From contig CAMWIS010000013.1 of assembly GCA_947174375.1 (NCBI GenBank), positions 1-19,628 of the forward strand: DNA of 19,628 bases. Direction: 5' to 3'. Position 1 is the first letter of the stretch; each line of letters starts with the position of its first letter. Position numbers and translations under genes: made by a program. Below, in pieces: positions 1 to 6,677 of the stretch. Origin of the DNA: an uncultured Bacteroidales bacterium. Its GTDB lineage: Bacteria; Bacteroidota; Bacteroidia; Bacteroidales; P3. Under the pieces are notes generated by a model that had not been told where the DNA came from, searched no databases, and saw only the letters and a list, made by a program, of their open reading frames with translations.

Positions 1-39
1 GGTATTGCTGATAACGAATTCGGCTTCTTTGATTTGCAT
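1..39 (-). CDS. engB: Probable EngB/YsxC ribosome-biogenesis GTPase, N-terminal fragment (cut by window edge)
   Basis: Only the first 13 codons lie in the window: an ATG at 39 reading leftwards gives MQIKEAEFVISNT and is open to position 1. Start peptides of the form MEIxxAEFVISNT are, as I recall, characteristic of the Bacteroidales EngB/YsxC/YihA GTPase, which binds the 50S subunit during late assembly. No G-motif is visible because the P-loop would lie outside the window. The start is 17 bp downstream of the hydrolase stop on the same strand, so it is probably the next gene of the same operon. The assignment rests on a 13-residue match and could be wrong; the presence of a coding start here is more secure than its name. 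Confidence 0.5.
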   Translation of the reverse strand, partial: MQIKEAEFVISNT

Positions 40-56
40 GGCGTTCCTTTCGGGGC

Positions 57-1025
57 TTACCGCAAGGTTTCGATATGGGCGAGCAGGTCGGCCCATACTT
101 GTTCCTTGCCGATTTCATTCAGGATTTCGTGACGCATACGCGGATAGAGTTTGAACGAGACGTTGCGGTAGCCCACCTCGTGCATCCGTTCCACGGCGGC
201 GTCGAAATGCGCCCGGTCGAACATACACGGGTCGTCCTCGCCGGAGATGAATCGCACCGGCATGTCCGGGTTGTGCATCGCCCAACCCTTGGGGTTGTAA
301 GCGTACAGCATGAGGTCGAACATATTGCGGAAGCCGTTGACCGTAAACTGATAGTTGCAGAGCGGGTTGCGGTCATAGGCCGCCACGATTTCGGGGTCGG
401 AGCACACCCAGGCGTTGGCCGAACCCTCGTTTTGGAAGCGGAAGTTGAAGGCGCCGACACTCAGCCTTTGCAGGAGCTTCGGGCGGGCATGTCCGCCGGC
501 GAAGAGGCCGATGCCCCAAGCCAGCCAGCGGCCGGCCATGGCGCTGGGGGTATAGCCCGGACAACCGCATACCACAAGCCCCGCCAAGTGGCGGTCGTCC
601 CGCTTGACGTAGGCGCGCACGGCCATCGAACCCATGCTGTGCCCGAACAGAACGAGCGGCAGGTCGGGATGCCGTTGCCGTATCAGGTCGGTCACGATGC
701 GGATGTCGTTCACGAGCGCGCGGTAGCCGCCCGCATAGAAATAGCCGAGGTCTTCGGTCTTTCGGATGGACCGTCCGTGTCCGCGGTGGTCGTGGATGAT
801 GCAAACCCAGCCGTGGTCGGCCATGTACTGCATGAACGGGATATAGCGCTCCTTGTGCTCGCACATACCGTGCACGAGTTGCAGAACGCCCACGGGCGCC
901 GTGTCCGGCATCACGCTCAGCACGTCCAGCGGCAGGCGGTCGGCCGAGGCCATGACGGTATCCCGCTTGAAGTTATCGGGTATCGGCCATTCGTCACGAT
1001 TCGGGTTGGTCGGTTGGGTTGCCAT
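57..1025 (-). CDS. Alpha/beta hydrolase, monoacylglycerol-lipase / serine aminopeptidase S33 type
   Basis: A 322-residue alpha/beta hydrolase, probably a cytoplasmic esterase or lysophospholipase/monoglyceride lipase, since no signal peptide is seen. Seen in the sequence: an oxyanion-hole segment HGMCEH (residues about 52-57, compare HGxGEHSxRY of this family), HDHRGHG (78-84), the nucleophile elbow GHSMGS with Ser130, a likely acid in SGEDDP (about 262-267), and a late MRHEILNE segment holding the catalytic His (about 297). The frame stays open 29 codons further upstream to 1112, but that extension lies inside the neighbouring acyltransferase gene and is Arg/Ser-rich. I therefore start at the ATG at 1025, 13 bp after the stop of that gene; the ATG 24 codons further in is an alternative. 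Lying next to two acyltransferases suggests lipid remodelling, but the substrate cannot be read from sequence. Confidence 0.85.
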   Translation of the reverse strand: MATQPTNPNRDEWPIPDNFKRDTVMASADRLPLDVLSVMPDTAPVGVLQLVHGMCEHKERYIPFMQYMADHGWVCIIHDHRGHGRSIRKTEDLGYFYAGGYRALVNDIRIVTDLIRQRHPDLPLVLFGHSMGSMAVRAYVKRDDRHLAGLVVCGCPGYTPSAMAGRWLAWGIGLFAGGHARPKLLQRLSVGAFNFRFQNEGSANAWVCSDPEIVAAYDRNPLCNYQFTVNGFRNMFDLMLYAYNPKGWAMHNPDMPVRFISGEDDPCMFDRAHFDAAVERMHEVGYRNVSFKLYPRMRHEILNEIGKEQVWADLLAHIETLR

Positions 1026-1038
1026 GAAGTTGAAAATG

Positions 1039-1974
1039 TTACCGTTTGAACAAAAGCGAGTCGGCACCGGTGGGGATATGCCGCTCCTTCTTCGATGCGT
1101 AGATTTCCGCAATCCGGATCAGGATGCCGGTTTCCTCCACGTCGCCGAAATGGTGGTTCACGGCCGTGCCGAACGAACGCATCGTGGGCGAGAGTTTGAG
1201 GTAGGAGTTGAACAGCGGCGGCACGTTTTCGCCCAGTTCCCGCACGCGGCGCGACATCACCTTATAGGCTTCTTCGAGCGGCAGGCCGTCGTACAGGGCC
1301 GCCAGGGCCGCGGGGTCGGTCTCCAACGCCAGGGGTTCCACCGGATAAACGAGCCGGTCGGGGTCGGGAAAATATTTCTGCACGAAGTACAGCAGCGTGT
1401 CGCGCGCTTCTTTCTCAAAATGCTCGTACATCGTCACCTTGCCGAAAAAGCCCTGTATTTCGGGGTGCGTATATACCAATCCGCCCAAGCCGTCCCACAG
1501 GTTGTCGAGCGAAAAGACGCCGTTGCGCGTCGATTGATATTTGGGCTGCACGAACGAACGCCCTAATTCGATGATGTTCGGCAAAATATCCGTCAGGAAC
1601 CGGGGCGAGAACTTGAAGATTTCAGTCGTCGAAAGCAGGGGGGAGCCGTCGGGCGCGAAAGCCGTTTGGCGGCCTTCTATAAAGCGGTAGCCGCCTACGA
1701 ACTCCTCGTTTTCGGTGTCCCAAACCACCAATTGTTTGTAGGGCACCGGCATCGTGTCGAACTCGTCGATGTCGGTCTCCTTGCCCGTACCGCCGCCGGC
1801 GGCGCGGAACGTCAATTCCCGCAGTCGGCCTATTTCCAGCATGGTGTCGGGCGCGTTGTGCGCCGTCACGATATGCACTTCCCGATGCCCGAAGTTGGTG
1901 TATCGGAGAAACGTCTCTTCGGTCAGTTCGGCCTTGATGCGGTGTCGGTCTATGGGGGGGATGGTCGGTTTCAT
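1039..1974 (-). CDS. glsB: GNAT-fold hemolysin-type N-acyltransferase, GlsB/OlsB-like
   Basis: A 311-residue protein of the 'hemolysin'/OlsB acyltransferase family (GNAT-like fold). Family landmarks are the N-terminal RLRELTFRAAGGGTGKETDID stretch around residues 49-69, the core YKQLVVWD...FVGGYRFIEG (about 79-101), and the LGRSFVQPKYQ segment (about 138-148). In Bacteroides, GlsB makes the first, N-acylation step of glycine (serine-glycine) lipids and is encoded next to GlsA, the O-acyltransferase. Homologues called OlsB do the same for ornithine lipids. Here the partner-type gene lies directly upstream with a single base between its stop and this ATG, matching that two-gene arrangement. No membrane helix or signal peptide is evident. 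The amino-acid headgroup (glycine or ornithine) is inferred from lineage, not from residues seen. Confidence 0.75.
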   Translation of the reverse strand: MKPTIPPIDRHRIKAELTEETFLRYTNFGHREVHIVTAHNAPDTMLEIGRLRELTFRAAGGGTGKETDIDEFDTMPVPYKQLVVWDTENEEFVGGYRFIEGRQTAFAPDGSPLLSTTEIFKFSPRFLTDILPNIIELGRSFVQPKYQSTRNGVFSLDNLWDGLGGLVYTHPEIQGFFGKVTMYEHFEKEARDTLLYFVQKYFPDPDRLVYPVEPLALETDPAALAALYDGLPLEEAYKVMSRRVRELGENVPPLFNSYLKLSPTMRSFGTAVNHHFGDVEETGILIRIAEIYASKKERHIPTGADSLLFKR

Positions 1975-1975
1975 A

Positions 1976-2854
1976 TCAAATGGGTAAGGTTGGTGCGGGG
2001 CGGGGCGTGAACGTGGCCTGCGGGTCGTCGGCCAGGCGATAGACGTGCGCTTTGACGGCCTGCGCCCAGTCGCGGTCGCTCAGACTGCGGTCTTCCAATA
2101 GTTTGCGGCTGATGGGCCGCCCCACGGTCAGGCGGATTTCCCGGCCTTTCTGCTTGAACATCTCGTCCACGAGGAACAGCTGTTCGAGGTTGAATTTGAT
2201 GCCCAAGCGTTTCCGCCACCGCGCGAAGTTATAAAAAAAACTTGAATTTTTCCCGTCCACGAACACCGGGATGATGTCGCGCTGCGTCTCCCGCGCCTTG
2301 GCGATAAACGTCTTTTTCCATTCCTCGTCGCGGATGCCGCCGTCTTTCTGTTTGCGCGAGCACAGGCCGGCGGGGAAGTAAAGCAACAGGTTGTCGGACG
2401 CGAAGGCTTCCGCCAGCAGCCGTTGGTTGTGCACGTTGCGGCCGGTTTTGTCAATCGGCACGAACACGGGCCGCAGGTTGGGCAAAAACATCAGGAAGTC
2501 GTTGACCGGAAACAGGATGTCGGGGCGGACGGCGCCCACGCGGCTGATGATGGCCATGCCGTCGAGCCCGCCCAGCGGGTGGTTGGCCACGAGGATATAG
2601 CGGCCCGACGCCGGCAGGTTCTCCGCACCCTGCAACGTGATTTTGCAGCCGAAGTCGTTGAGGATGGCCGTGGCGAAGTCGATGCCCATGGCGTCGCGTT
2701 CCTTATATAAGTAGGCGTTCAGTTCATCCACGTGCAGCAGGCGGTTCAGCCAGCCGATAACGAAACGCGGCAGGCGGCGGTGCAGTTTCTCGCTTTTGCT
2801 GCGGATAATCCGGTCTAAGTCGATGGTCTTTTCCGAAATGGGGAGCGTGAACAT
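1976..2854 (-). CDS. glsA: PlsC-type acyltransferase, GlsA/OlsA-like (O-acylation of amino-acid lipid)
   Basis: A 292-residue lysophospholipid-acyltransferase-superfamily protein. The catalytic block NHPLGGLDG (residues 91-99) is the HPxGGLD variant of the PlsC His-Asp motif. It is followed by a substrate-binding stretch PVFVPIDKTGRN (about 128-139), a YFPAGLCSR block (about 159-167, equivalent to the FPEGTRS motif), and DIIPVFVDGKNSSFF (about 192-206). In Bacteroides, GlsA adds the second, ester-linked acyl chain to N-acyl-glycine made by GlsB, and the downstream gene here is the GlsB-type partner. A role in general phospholipid synthesis is less likely given the motif variant and gene pairing. 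It is the first gene of the minus-strand operon, with a possible promoter just upstream, divergent from fhs. Confidence 0.75.
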   Translation of the reverse strand: MFTLPISEKTIDLDRIIRSKSEKLHRRLPRFVIGWLNRLLHVDELNAYLYKERDAMGIDFATAILNDFGCKITLQGAENLPASGRYILVANHPLGGLDGMAIISRVGAVRPDILFPVNDFLMFLPNLRPVFVPIDKTGRNVHNQRLLAEAFASDNLLLYFPAGLCSRKQKDGGIRDEEWKKTFIAKARETQRDIIPVFVDGKNSSFFYNFARWRKRLGIKFNLEQLFLVDEMFKQKGREIRLTVGRPISRKLLEDRSLSDRDWAQAVKAHVYRLADDPQATFTPRPAPTLPI

Positions 2855-2940
2855 GGGTTATATTTTACTACAAAAATACTAAATTTGCGTCTAATTTTCG
2901 GCGCGGGCCGATAAAGTTTGATCAATAAAATTTCGACTTT
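2855..2940. promoter_or_regulatory. Divergent promoter region between the lipid operon and fhs
   Basis: This 86-bp gap is much more AT-rich than the flanking genes. Two copies of the Bacteroidota -7 element (consensus TAnnTTTG) are visible almost back to back. TAAATTTG at 2880-2887 on the plus strand faces fhs and implies a 5' UTR of about 45-50 nt. TATTTTTG on the minus strand (2878 down to 2871) faces the acyltransferase operon and implies a very short leader. The -33 elements are weak in both directions: GTTAT near 2857-2861 serves the plus-strand promoter with about 19 bp spacing, and none is clear for the minus strand. The -7 matches are seen directly; promoter activity is inferred. Confidence 0.45.
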
Positions 2941-4611
2941 ATGAAGACGGATATTGAAATCGCACGCGAAACGCCGCTCATGAAAATCCAGGACGTGGCG
3001 GAACATTACGGCATCAATCCCGAAGTGTTGCACCCCTATGGCGCGTATATCGCCAAGGTGCCGCTCAATTGCATCGACGAGGCGCAAATCAAGAAACACC
3101 ACCTCATTTTGGTGACGGCCATCACGCCCACCAAGGCGGGGGTGGGCAAGACCACGGTTTCCATCGGCTTGGCCTTGGGCCTCAACAAAATAGGCAAGAA
3201 AGCCATCGTGGCCTTGCGGGAGCCCTCGTTGGGCCCCTGTTTCGGCATGAAGGGCGGGGCGGCCGGCGGCGGCTACGCCCAGGTGTTGCCCATGGAAAAC
3301 ATCAACCTGCACTTTACGGGCGACTTCCACGCCATCACGTCGGCGCACAACATGATAACGGCCTTGCTCGACAACTATAACTATCAGAACCGCAACACCT
3401 GCAAGTCGCTCAAGGAAATCAAGTGGAAACGCGTGCTGGACGTCAACGACCGCAGCCTGCGCAATATCGTCAGCGGCCTGGGCGGTTCGGCCAACGGCGT
3501 GCCGATGGAGACGGGCTTCGACATCACGGCGGCTTCCGAAATCATGGCCATCCTGTGCCTGAGCCGCGATTTGAACGACCTGCGCGAACGCATCGACCAA
3601 ATCCTGTTGGGCTATACGGTTGAAGACGAGCCGTTTACGGTCAAGGATCTCGGCATAGGCGGGGCCATCACGGTCTTGCTGAAAGACGCGCTGTTGCCCA
3701 ACCTCGTGCAGACCACCGAGCATACGGCGGCTTTCGTGCACGGCGGCCCGTTCGCCAACATCGCGCACGGCTGTAATTCGGTGCTGGCCACCAAGATGGC
3801 GCTGACCTTCGGCGAGTATGCCGTTACCGAGGCCGGCTTCGGGGCGGACTTGGGTGCCGAAAAGTTCTTCGACATCAAATGCCGTCAGGCCGGCTTGGAA
3901 CCGGAGCTGACCGTTATCGTGGCCACGTTGCGCGGCTTGAAGATGCACGGCGGCGTGGCGGAGGCCGACATCGCGCGGCCCGATAAAGACGGCTTGGTGC
4001 ACGGTTTCGCCAACTTGGACAAGCACATCCGCAACCTGCAACGGTTCGGGCAGACCGTGGTCGTGGCGTTCAACCGCTATGGCGACGACACCGACGAAGA
4101 GGTCGAACTCCTGCGCGCCCACTGCGCGGAAAAGGGTGTCCGTTTCGCCGTCAACAATGCGTTCGCCGAGGGCGGGGAAGGCGCCGCCGAGCTGGCGCGT
4201 TGCGTCGTGGAGGCCATCGAGCAAAAACCGTCGGGTGCCTTGCAGTACGCCTATCCCGAGCAAGACAAGGTCAAAGACAAGATTTGGGCGGTTTGCCGCA
4301 ATATCTACGGCGCGGAGTCGGTAGTATATACTTCTTTGGCCGAAAAGAAACTCAAGCAAATCGCTTCGTTGGGCATCGAACATTTCCCCATCTGCATCGC
4401 CAAAACGCAGTATTCGTTCTCGTCCGACCCCAAGGCCTACGGTGTGGCGGAGCATTTCGAACTCAAGGTGCGCGACATCGTCATCAACAGGGGCGCGCAG
4501 ATGCTCGTCGTCATTATGGGCGAAATCATGCGGATGCCCGGCTTGCCCAAGGTGCCGCAGGCCGTCAACATCGGTTTGGACGAACAGGGCTATATCTACG
4601 GCCTGATGTAG
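2941..4611 (+). CDS. fhs: Formate-tetrahydrofolate ligase (formyl-THF synthetase)
   Basis: The enzyme couples formate to tetrahydrofolate at the cost of ATP, giving 10-formyl-THF for purine and formyl-Met synthesis in the cytoplasm. At 556 residues it has the usual full family length. Seen: VTAITPTKAGVGKTT (P-loop, Lys70), the signature EPSLGPCFGMKGGAAGGGYAQV split over residues about 94-115, and NLHFTGDFHAITSAHN (about 121-136). Later come GGPFANIAHGCNS, TEAGFGADLGAEKF and the C-terminal PGLPKVPQA block near the end. The P-loop reads AGVGKTT instead of the textbook AGEGKTT; I believe this form occurs in Bacteroidales homologues, so it need not impair function. The gene appears monocistronic, with a divergent promoter upstream and a strong terminator about 50 bp after the stop. 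Confidence 0.97.
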   Translation: MKTDIEIARETPLMKIQDVAEHYGINPEVLHPYGAYIAKVPLNCIDEAQIKKHHLILVTAITPTKAGVGKTTVSIGLALGLNKIGKKAIVALREPSLGPCFGMKGGAAGGGYAQVLPMENINLHFTGDFHAITSAHNMITALLDNYNYQNRNTCKSLKEIKWKRVLDVNDRSLRNIVSGLGGSANGVPMETGFDITAASEIMAILCLSRDLNDLRERIDQILLGYTVEDEPFTVKDLGIGGAITVLLKDALLPNLVQTTEHTAAFVHGGPFANIAHGCNSVLATKMALTFGEYAVTEAGFGADLGAEKFFDIKCRQAGLEPELTVIVATLRGLKMHGGVAEADIARPDKDGLVHGFANLDKHIRNLQRFGQTVVVAFNRYGDDTDEEVELLRAHCAEKGVRFAVNNAFAEGGEGAAELARCVVEAIEQKPSGALQYAYPEQDKVKDKIWAVCRNIYGAESVVYTSLAEKKLKQIASLGIEHFPICIAKTQYSFSSDPKAYGVAEHFELKVRDIVINRGAQMLVVIMGEIMRMPGLPKVPQAVNIGLDEQGYIYGLM

Positions 4612-4634
4612 TCGGTTAAGATCTTATTTTCAGT

Positions 4635-4652
4635 CGGTTCGGCGCTGAACCG
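4635..4652 (+). other. Small perfect hairpin between fhs stop and its terminator
   Basis: CGGTTC (4635-4640) and GAACCG (4647-4652) form a 6-bp perfect inverted repeat with loop GGCGCT. It is 23 bp past the fhs stop and 7 bp before the main terminator stem. It has no T-tract of its own, so it may simply stabilise the mRNA 3' end. Confidence 0.4.
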
Positions 4653-4659
4653 GCGCTTC

Positions 4660-4702
4660 GCCTCCCGGGGGTGTCATCCACACCGTCGGGAGGCTTTTTT
4701 TT
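4660..4702 (+). terminator. Rho-independent terminator of fhs
   Basis: GCCTCCCG (4660-4667) pairs perfectly with CGGGAGGC (4687-4694). Inside the loop, GGTGT (4670-4674) pairs with ACACC (4680-4684), extending the helix. Eight T residues follow at 4695-4702. This is a textbook intrinsic terminator for transcription arriving from fhs and insulates the dcw cluster from it. Confidence 0.92.
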
Positions 4703-4724
4703 ATCCGTCGGCTTATCCGTCGGC
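4701..4724. repeat. Perfect 12-bp tandem direct repeat (2 copies)
   Basis: TTATCCGTCGGC occurs twice without interruption at 4701-4712 and 4713-4724, directly after the terminator T-tract. No function is evident. It may be a local slippage duplication. Confidence 0.7.
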
Positions 4725-4933
4725 CATGTCGAGAAATTAACAATCCGTGTCCGTGGCTGTCAGACGGTTCCAAGCCTCAAAAAGCCGTTGAATCCCGCAC
4801 CGCCGTTTGTATTCAGGCGGTTTTTATTTGCCGTGGAATTGGGATTTTTTGAGAAAAAATGGAAAATTTATTAACAAAATGGGATGAATAAGATATTTTT
4901 GTGTACTTTTGCCTCGGAAAGGAAAAGAATAAG
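4703..4933. promoter_or_regulatory. mraZ upstream region with tandem -7 elements and phased TGGRAW repeats
   Basis: This 231-bp stretch holds no convincing gene. Its last 100 bp are AT-rich. Two matches to the Bacteroidota -7 consensus TAnnTTTG occur: TATTTTTG at 4894-4901 and TACTTTTG at 4904-4911, the second giving a leader of about 15 nt before the mraZ ATG at 4934. TTAA/TTTA at 4867-4874 are weak -33 candidates for the first. Upstream, TGGGAT (4840), TGGAAA (4860) and TGGGAT (4880) start exactly 20 bp apart in the same orientation. MraZ in other bacteria represses its own operon by binding short tandem TGGGN-type repeats, so these are candidate operators. Promoter and operator functions are inferred. 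Confidence 0.5.
4799..4825 (+). terminator. Second terminator-like hairpin upstream of mraZ
   Basis: ACCGCC (4799-4804) and GGCGGT (4816-4821) form a 6-bp stem with an 11-nt loop, followed by TTTTA. It lies about 100 bp before the mraZ start and 75 bp upstream of the likely -7 elements. It could be a backup terminator for read-through from fhs. The stem is short, so confidence is moderate. Confidence 0.5.
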
Positions 4934-5410
4934 ATGTCAATACTCGTCGGCAAAGAGTTTTGTAAGGTGGATCCGGCCGGGCGCTTCAAGTTCCCGTCGG
5001 CCTTGAAGAAATTGCTGACTCCCGTTATCGAACAGGGGTTTGTGATTCGCGAGAGTATTTTCGACGAATGTCTGGAGTTATATCCGCGCAAGGAGTTCGA
5101 GGCCGAAATCGAGACCAAGATCGCCAAGCTGAATCCCTACAACCGCAATGACCGTTTGCTGATTCGGAAGTTGTCGGAGGGCAATCCGGTGGAATTGGAC
5201 GCCAACGACCGTTTGCTCATTCCGGCCGAACAGAAAAAGGCCAAGCATATCGAGAAGGAAATCGTGCTCATCTCCAAAATCAACATCATCGAGATTTGGG
5301 ATGTGGAGACGTACCGTCGTGTAAACGAGGAATCGCCGGTGGATTTCGCCGAATTGGCGGCACAGCGTTTGGGCCGCATCGAGGAAGAGACGCCGGGCAT
5401 AAATGCCTGA
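4934..5410 (+). CDS. mraZ: MraZ, transcriptional regulator of the dcw cluster
   Basis: A 158-residue MraZ (usual length about 145-160) with two tandem SpoVT/AbrB-like half-domains. The DxxxR-type signatures are DPAGRFKFP near residues 13-21 and DANDRLLIP near 93-101. MraZ forms ring-shaped oligomers, binds repeats upstream of its own gene and controls the dcw operon. I choose the ATG at 4934 (MSILVGKEF) because the alternative start at 4901 would add a non-conserved 11-residue leader that lies over the promoter -7 element. It is the first gene of the cluster; rsmH follows after 9 bp. The N-terminal VGKEFCKVDPAGRF segment aligns naturally with the MraZ family start. Confidence 0.95.
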   Translation: MSILVGKEFCKVDPAGRFKFPSALKKLLTPVIEQGFVIRESIFDECLELYPRKEFEAEIETKIAKLNPYNRNDRLLIRKLSEGNPVELDANDRLLIPAEQKKAKHIEKEIVLISKINIIEIWDVETYRRVNEESPVDFAELAAQRLGRIEEETPGINA

Positions 5411-5419
5411 TAGAGCGGT

Positions 5420-6346
5420 ATGGATGCGGAATATCATGCGCCGGTGCTGTTGCAGGAAGCCATAGAGGGGCTGAACATACGGCCGGATGGTATTTACGTG
5501 GATGCCACGATGGGGGGCGGCGGCCATACGCAGGCCATCCTCTCCCGGCTTTCCGAACAAGGGCGGCTCGTGGCGTTCGACCAGGATGAAGATGCGGTCC
5601 GCCATGCGCAGGAAGCGTCGTGGCGGCAAAACTGCCGGGGCGGGTTCACGATAGTGGACCAAAACTTCCGCTTCCTTAAAAATTACCTGCGTTTCTACGA
5701 AGCCCTGCCGGTGGACGGCATTTTGGCCGATTTGGGCGTTTCCTCCCATCAGTTCGATGTGGAGGCGCGCGGTTTTTCCATTCGGGGCGACGGCGGGCTG
5801 GATATGCGGATGGACCGTCGGCAGAGCCTGACGGCGGCCACGGTGCTGGCCACCTATACCGAAGAAGCGTTGGCGCGCTTGTTCTACCGTTACGGCGACC
5901 TCGCGCAGGCGCGTAAAATCGCCAAGGCCATCGTGCTGCGGCGGGCGGAGCAGCCGGTGGAAACGGCGGCCGATTTGATGAATTTAACTAACCGTTGGGC
6001 GGAGAAAGGCCGCGAGAACAAGTTTTACGCCACACTGTTCCAGGCCTTGCGCATGGAAGTGAACCAGGAGGAGGCCGTGCTCATGCAGTTTTTGCAGCAG
6101 GCCGCCGAAGTGCTGAAACCGGGCGGGCGTTTGGTCGTGCTGTCCTACCATTCGGTCGAAGACCGTTTGGTCAAGCATTTTATCCGGAGCGGCAATGCGG
6201 ACGGGGTGGTGGAAAAGGATTTCTACGGCAACCCGCTTTCGCCGTTCAGAGCCGTCAACCGCAAGGTGATACAGGCCTCTGAAGAAGAGGTGGCGCGGAA
6301 CCCGCGGGCGCGGAGCGCCAAAATGCGGGTGGCGGAAAAAGTGTAA
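5420..6346 (+). CDS. rsmH: 16S rRNA (cytosine(1402)-N4)-methyltransferase RsmH (MraW)
   Basis: A SAM-dependent methyltransferase that N4-methylates C1402 in the decoding centre of 16S rRNA. At 308 residues it has the usual length. Seen: the start YHAPVLLQEAIEGL (residues 5-18), the SAM-binding DATMGGGGHT (28-37), FDQDEDA (about 53-59), DLGVSSHQFD (about 102-111) and GLDMRMD. C-terminal blocks are LSYHSVEDRLVKHF (about 242-255) and NPRARSAKMRVAEK at the very end. The insert domain typical of the family occupies the middle. It starts 9 bp after mraZ and ends 4 bp before ftsL, so it is co-transcribed. Confidence 0.97.
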   Translation: MDAEYHAPVLLQEAIEGLNIRPDGIYVDATMGGGGHTQAILSRLSEQGRLVAFDQDEDAVRHAQEASWRQNCRGGFTIVDQNFRFLKNYLRFYEALPVDGILADLGVSSHQFDVEARGFSIRGDGGLDMRMDRRQSLTAATVLATYTEEALARLFYRYGDLAQARKIAKAIVLRRAEQPVETAADLMNLTNRWAEKGRENKFYATLFQALRMEVNQEEAVLMQFLQQAAEVLKPGGRLVVLSYHSVEDRLVKHFIRSGNADGVVEKDFYGNPLSPFRAVNRKVIQASEEEVARNPRARSAKMRVAEKV

Positions 6347-6350
6347 AAAA

Positions 6351-6677
6351 ATGAAAGCCAGACAGATATTAGACGGTTCAACGATGTTGCGCGACTTGGT
6401 GCAAAAGCATTGGTCGTTGCTGTTGTTGATTTTTGCGCTCTGTTTGGTGTTGATTGCCAATAACTATCTCACGGAGCGCATGGTACGCGAGACCAATGCG
6501 CTGAAAAAAGAGGTCAAGGAACTGCGTTTCCGGCAACTCTCCGTGGAAGCCGCCTATATGCGTCTGAGCCGTCAGTCGTCGGTAGCGCGGATGTTGGATT
6601 CGACCGGCATCAAGGAATCGGTGGTGCCGCCGGTCAGGTTGAGCAGAAACGACGATGGGAACTGCGAAGAAGACTAA
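6351..6677 (+). CDS. ftsL: FtsL-like division protein (Bacteroidota type)
   Basis: A 108-residue bitopic membrane protein in the ftsL position. A cytoplasmic head of about 20 residues is followed by a hydrophobic helix (HWSLLLLIFALCLVLIANNY, about residues 20-39). A charged heptad-like stretch rich in E, K, L and V follows (about 42-75), as expected for the leucine-zipper-like coiled coil of FtsL. FtsL-type proteins join FtsQ (and FtsB) to activate the FtsW-FtsI synthase at the septum. Sequence conservation in this family is low, so the call rests on size, topology and position between rsmH and pbp2. Its 3' end overlaps the start of the PBP gene by 23 bp, implying translational coupling. Confidence 0.85.
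   Translation: MKARQILDGSTMLRDLVQKHWSLLLLIFALCLVLIANNYLTERMVRETNALKKEVKELRFRQLSVEAAYMRLSRQSSVARMLDSTGIKESVVPPVRLSRNDDGNCEED

Noticed and set aside
1026..1112. 29-residue N-terminal extension of the alpha/beta hydrolase
   Set aside because: It lies inside the end of the upstream acyltransferase gene and has Arg/Ser-rich shadow composition; the ATG at 1025 fits the operon spacing.
3127..3156. fhs P-loop reading AGVGKTT rather than AGEGKTT as a sign of lost activity
   Set aside because: The catalytic GKTT is intact and all other family blocks are present; I believe related Bacteroidales enzymes carry similar variants.
2815..4455. 546-codon open frame on the minus strand antisense to fhs
   Set aside because: Shadow of the fhs coding frame; low-complexity His/Val/Arg-rich composition and no recognisable domain.
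4671..4874. Possible 67-codon small gene between fhs and mraZ
   Set aside because: It starts inside the fhs terminator loop, spans the second hairpin, and has no leader or recognisable sequence.
4901..4933. Upstream start for mraZ adding 11 residues
   Set aside because: The added codons cover the -7 promoter element and are not part of the MraZ family; the ATG at 4934 starts directly at the conserved domain.
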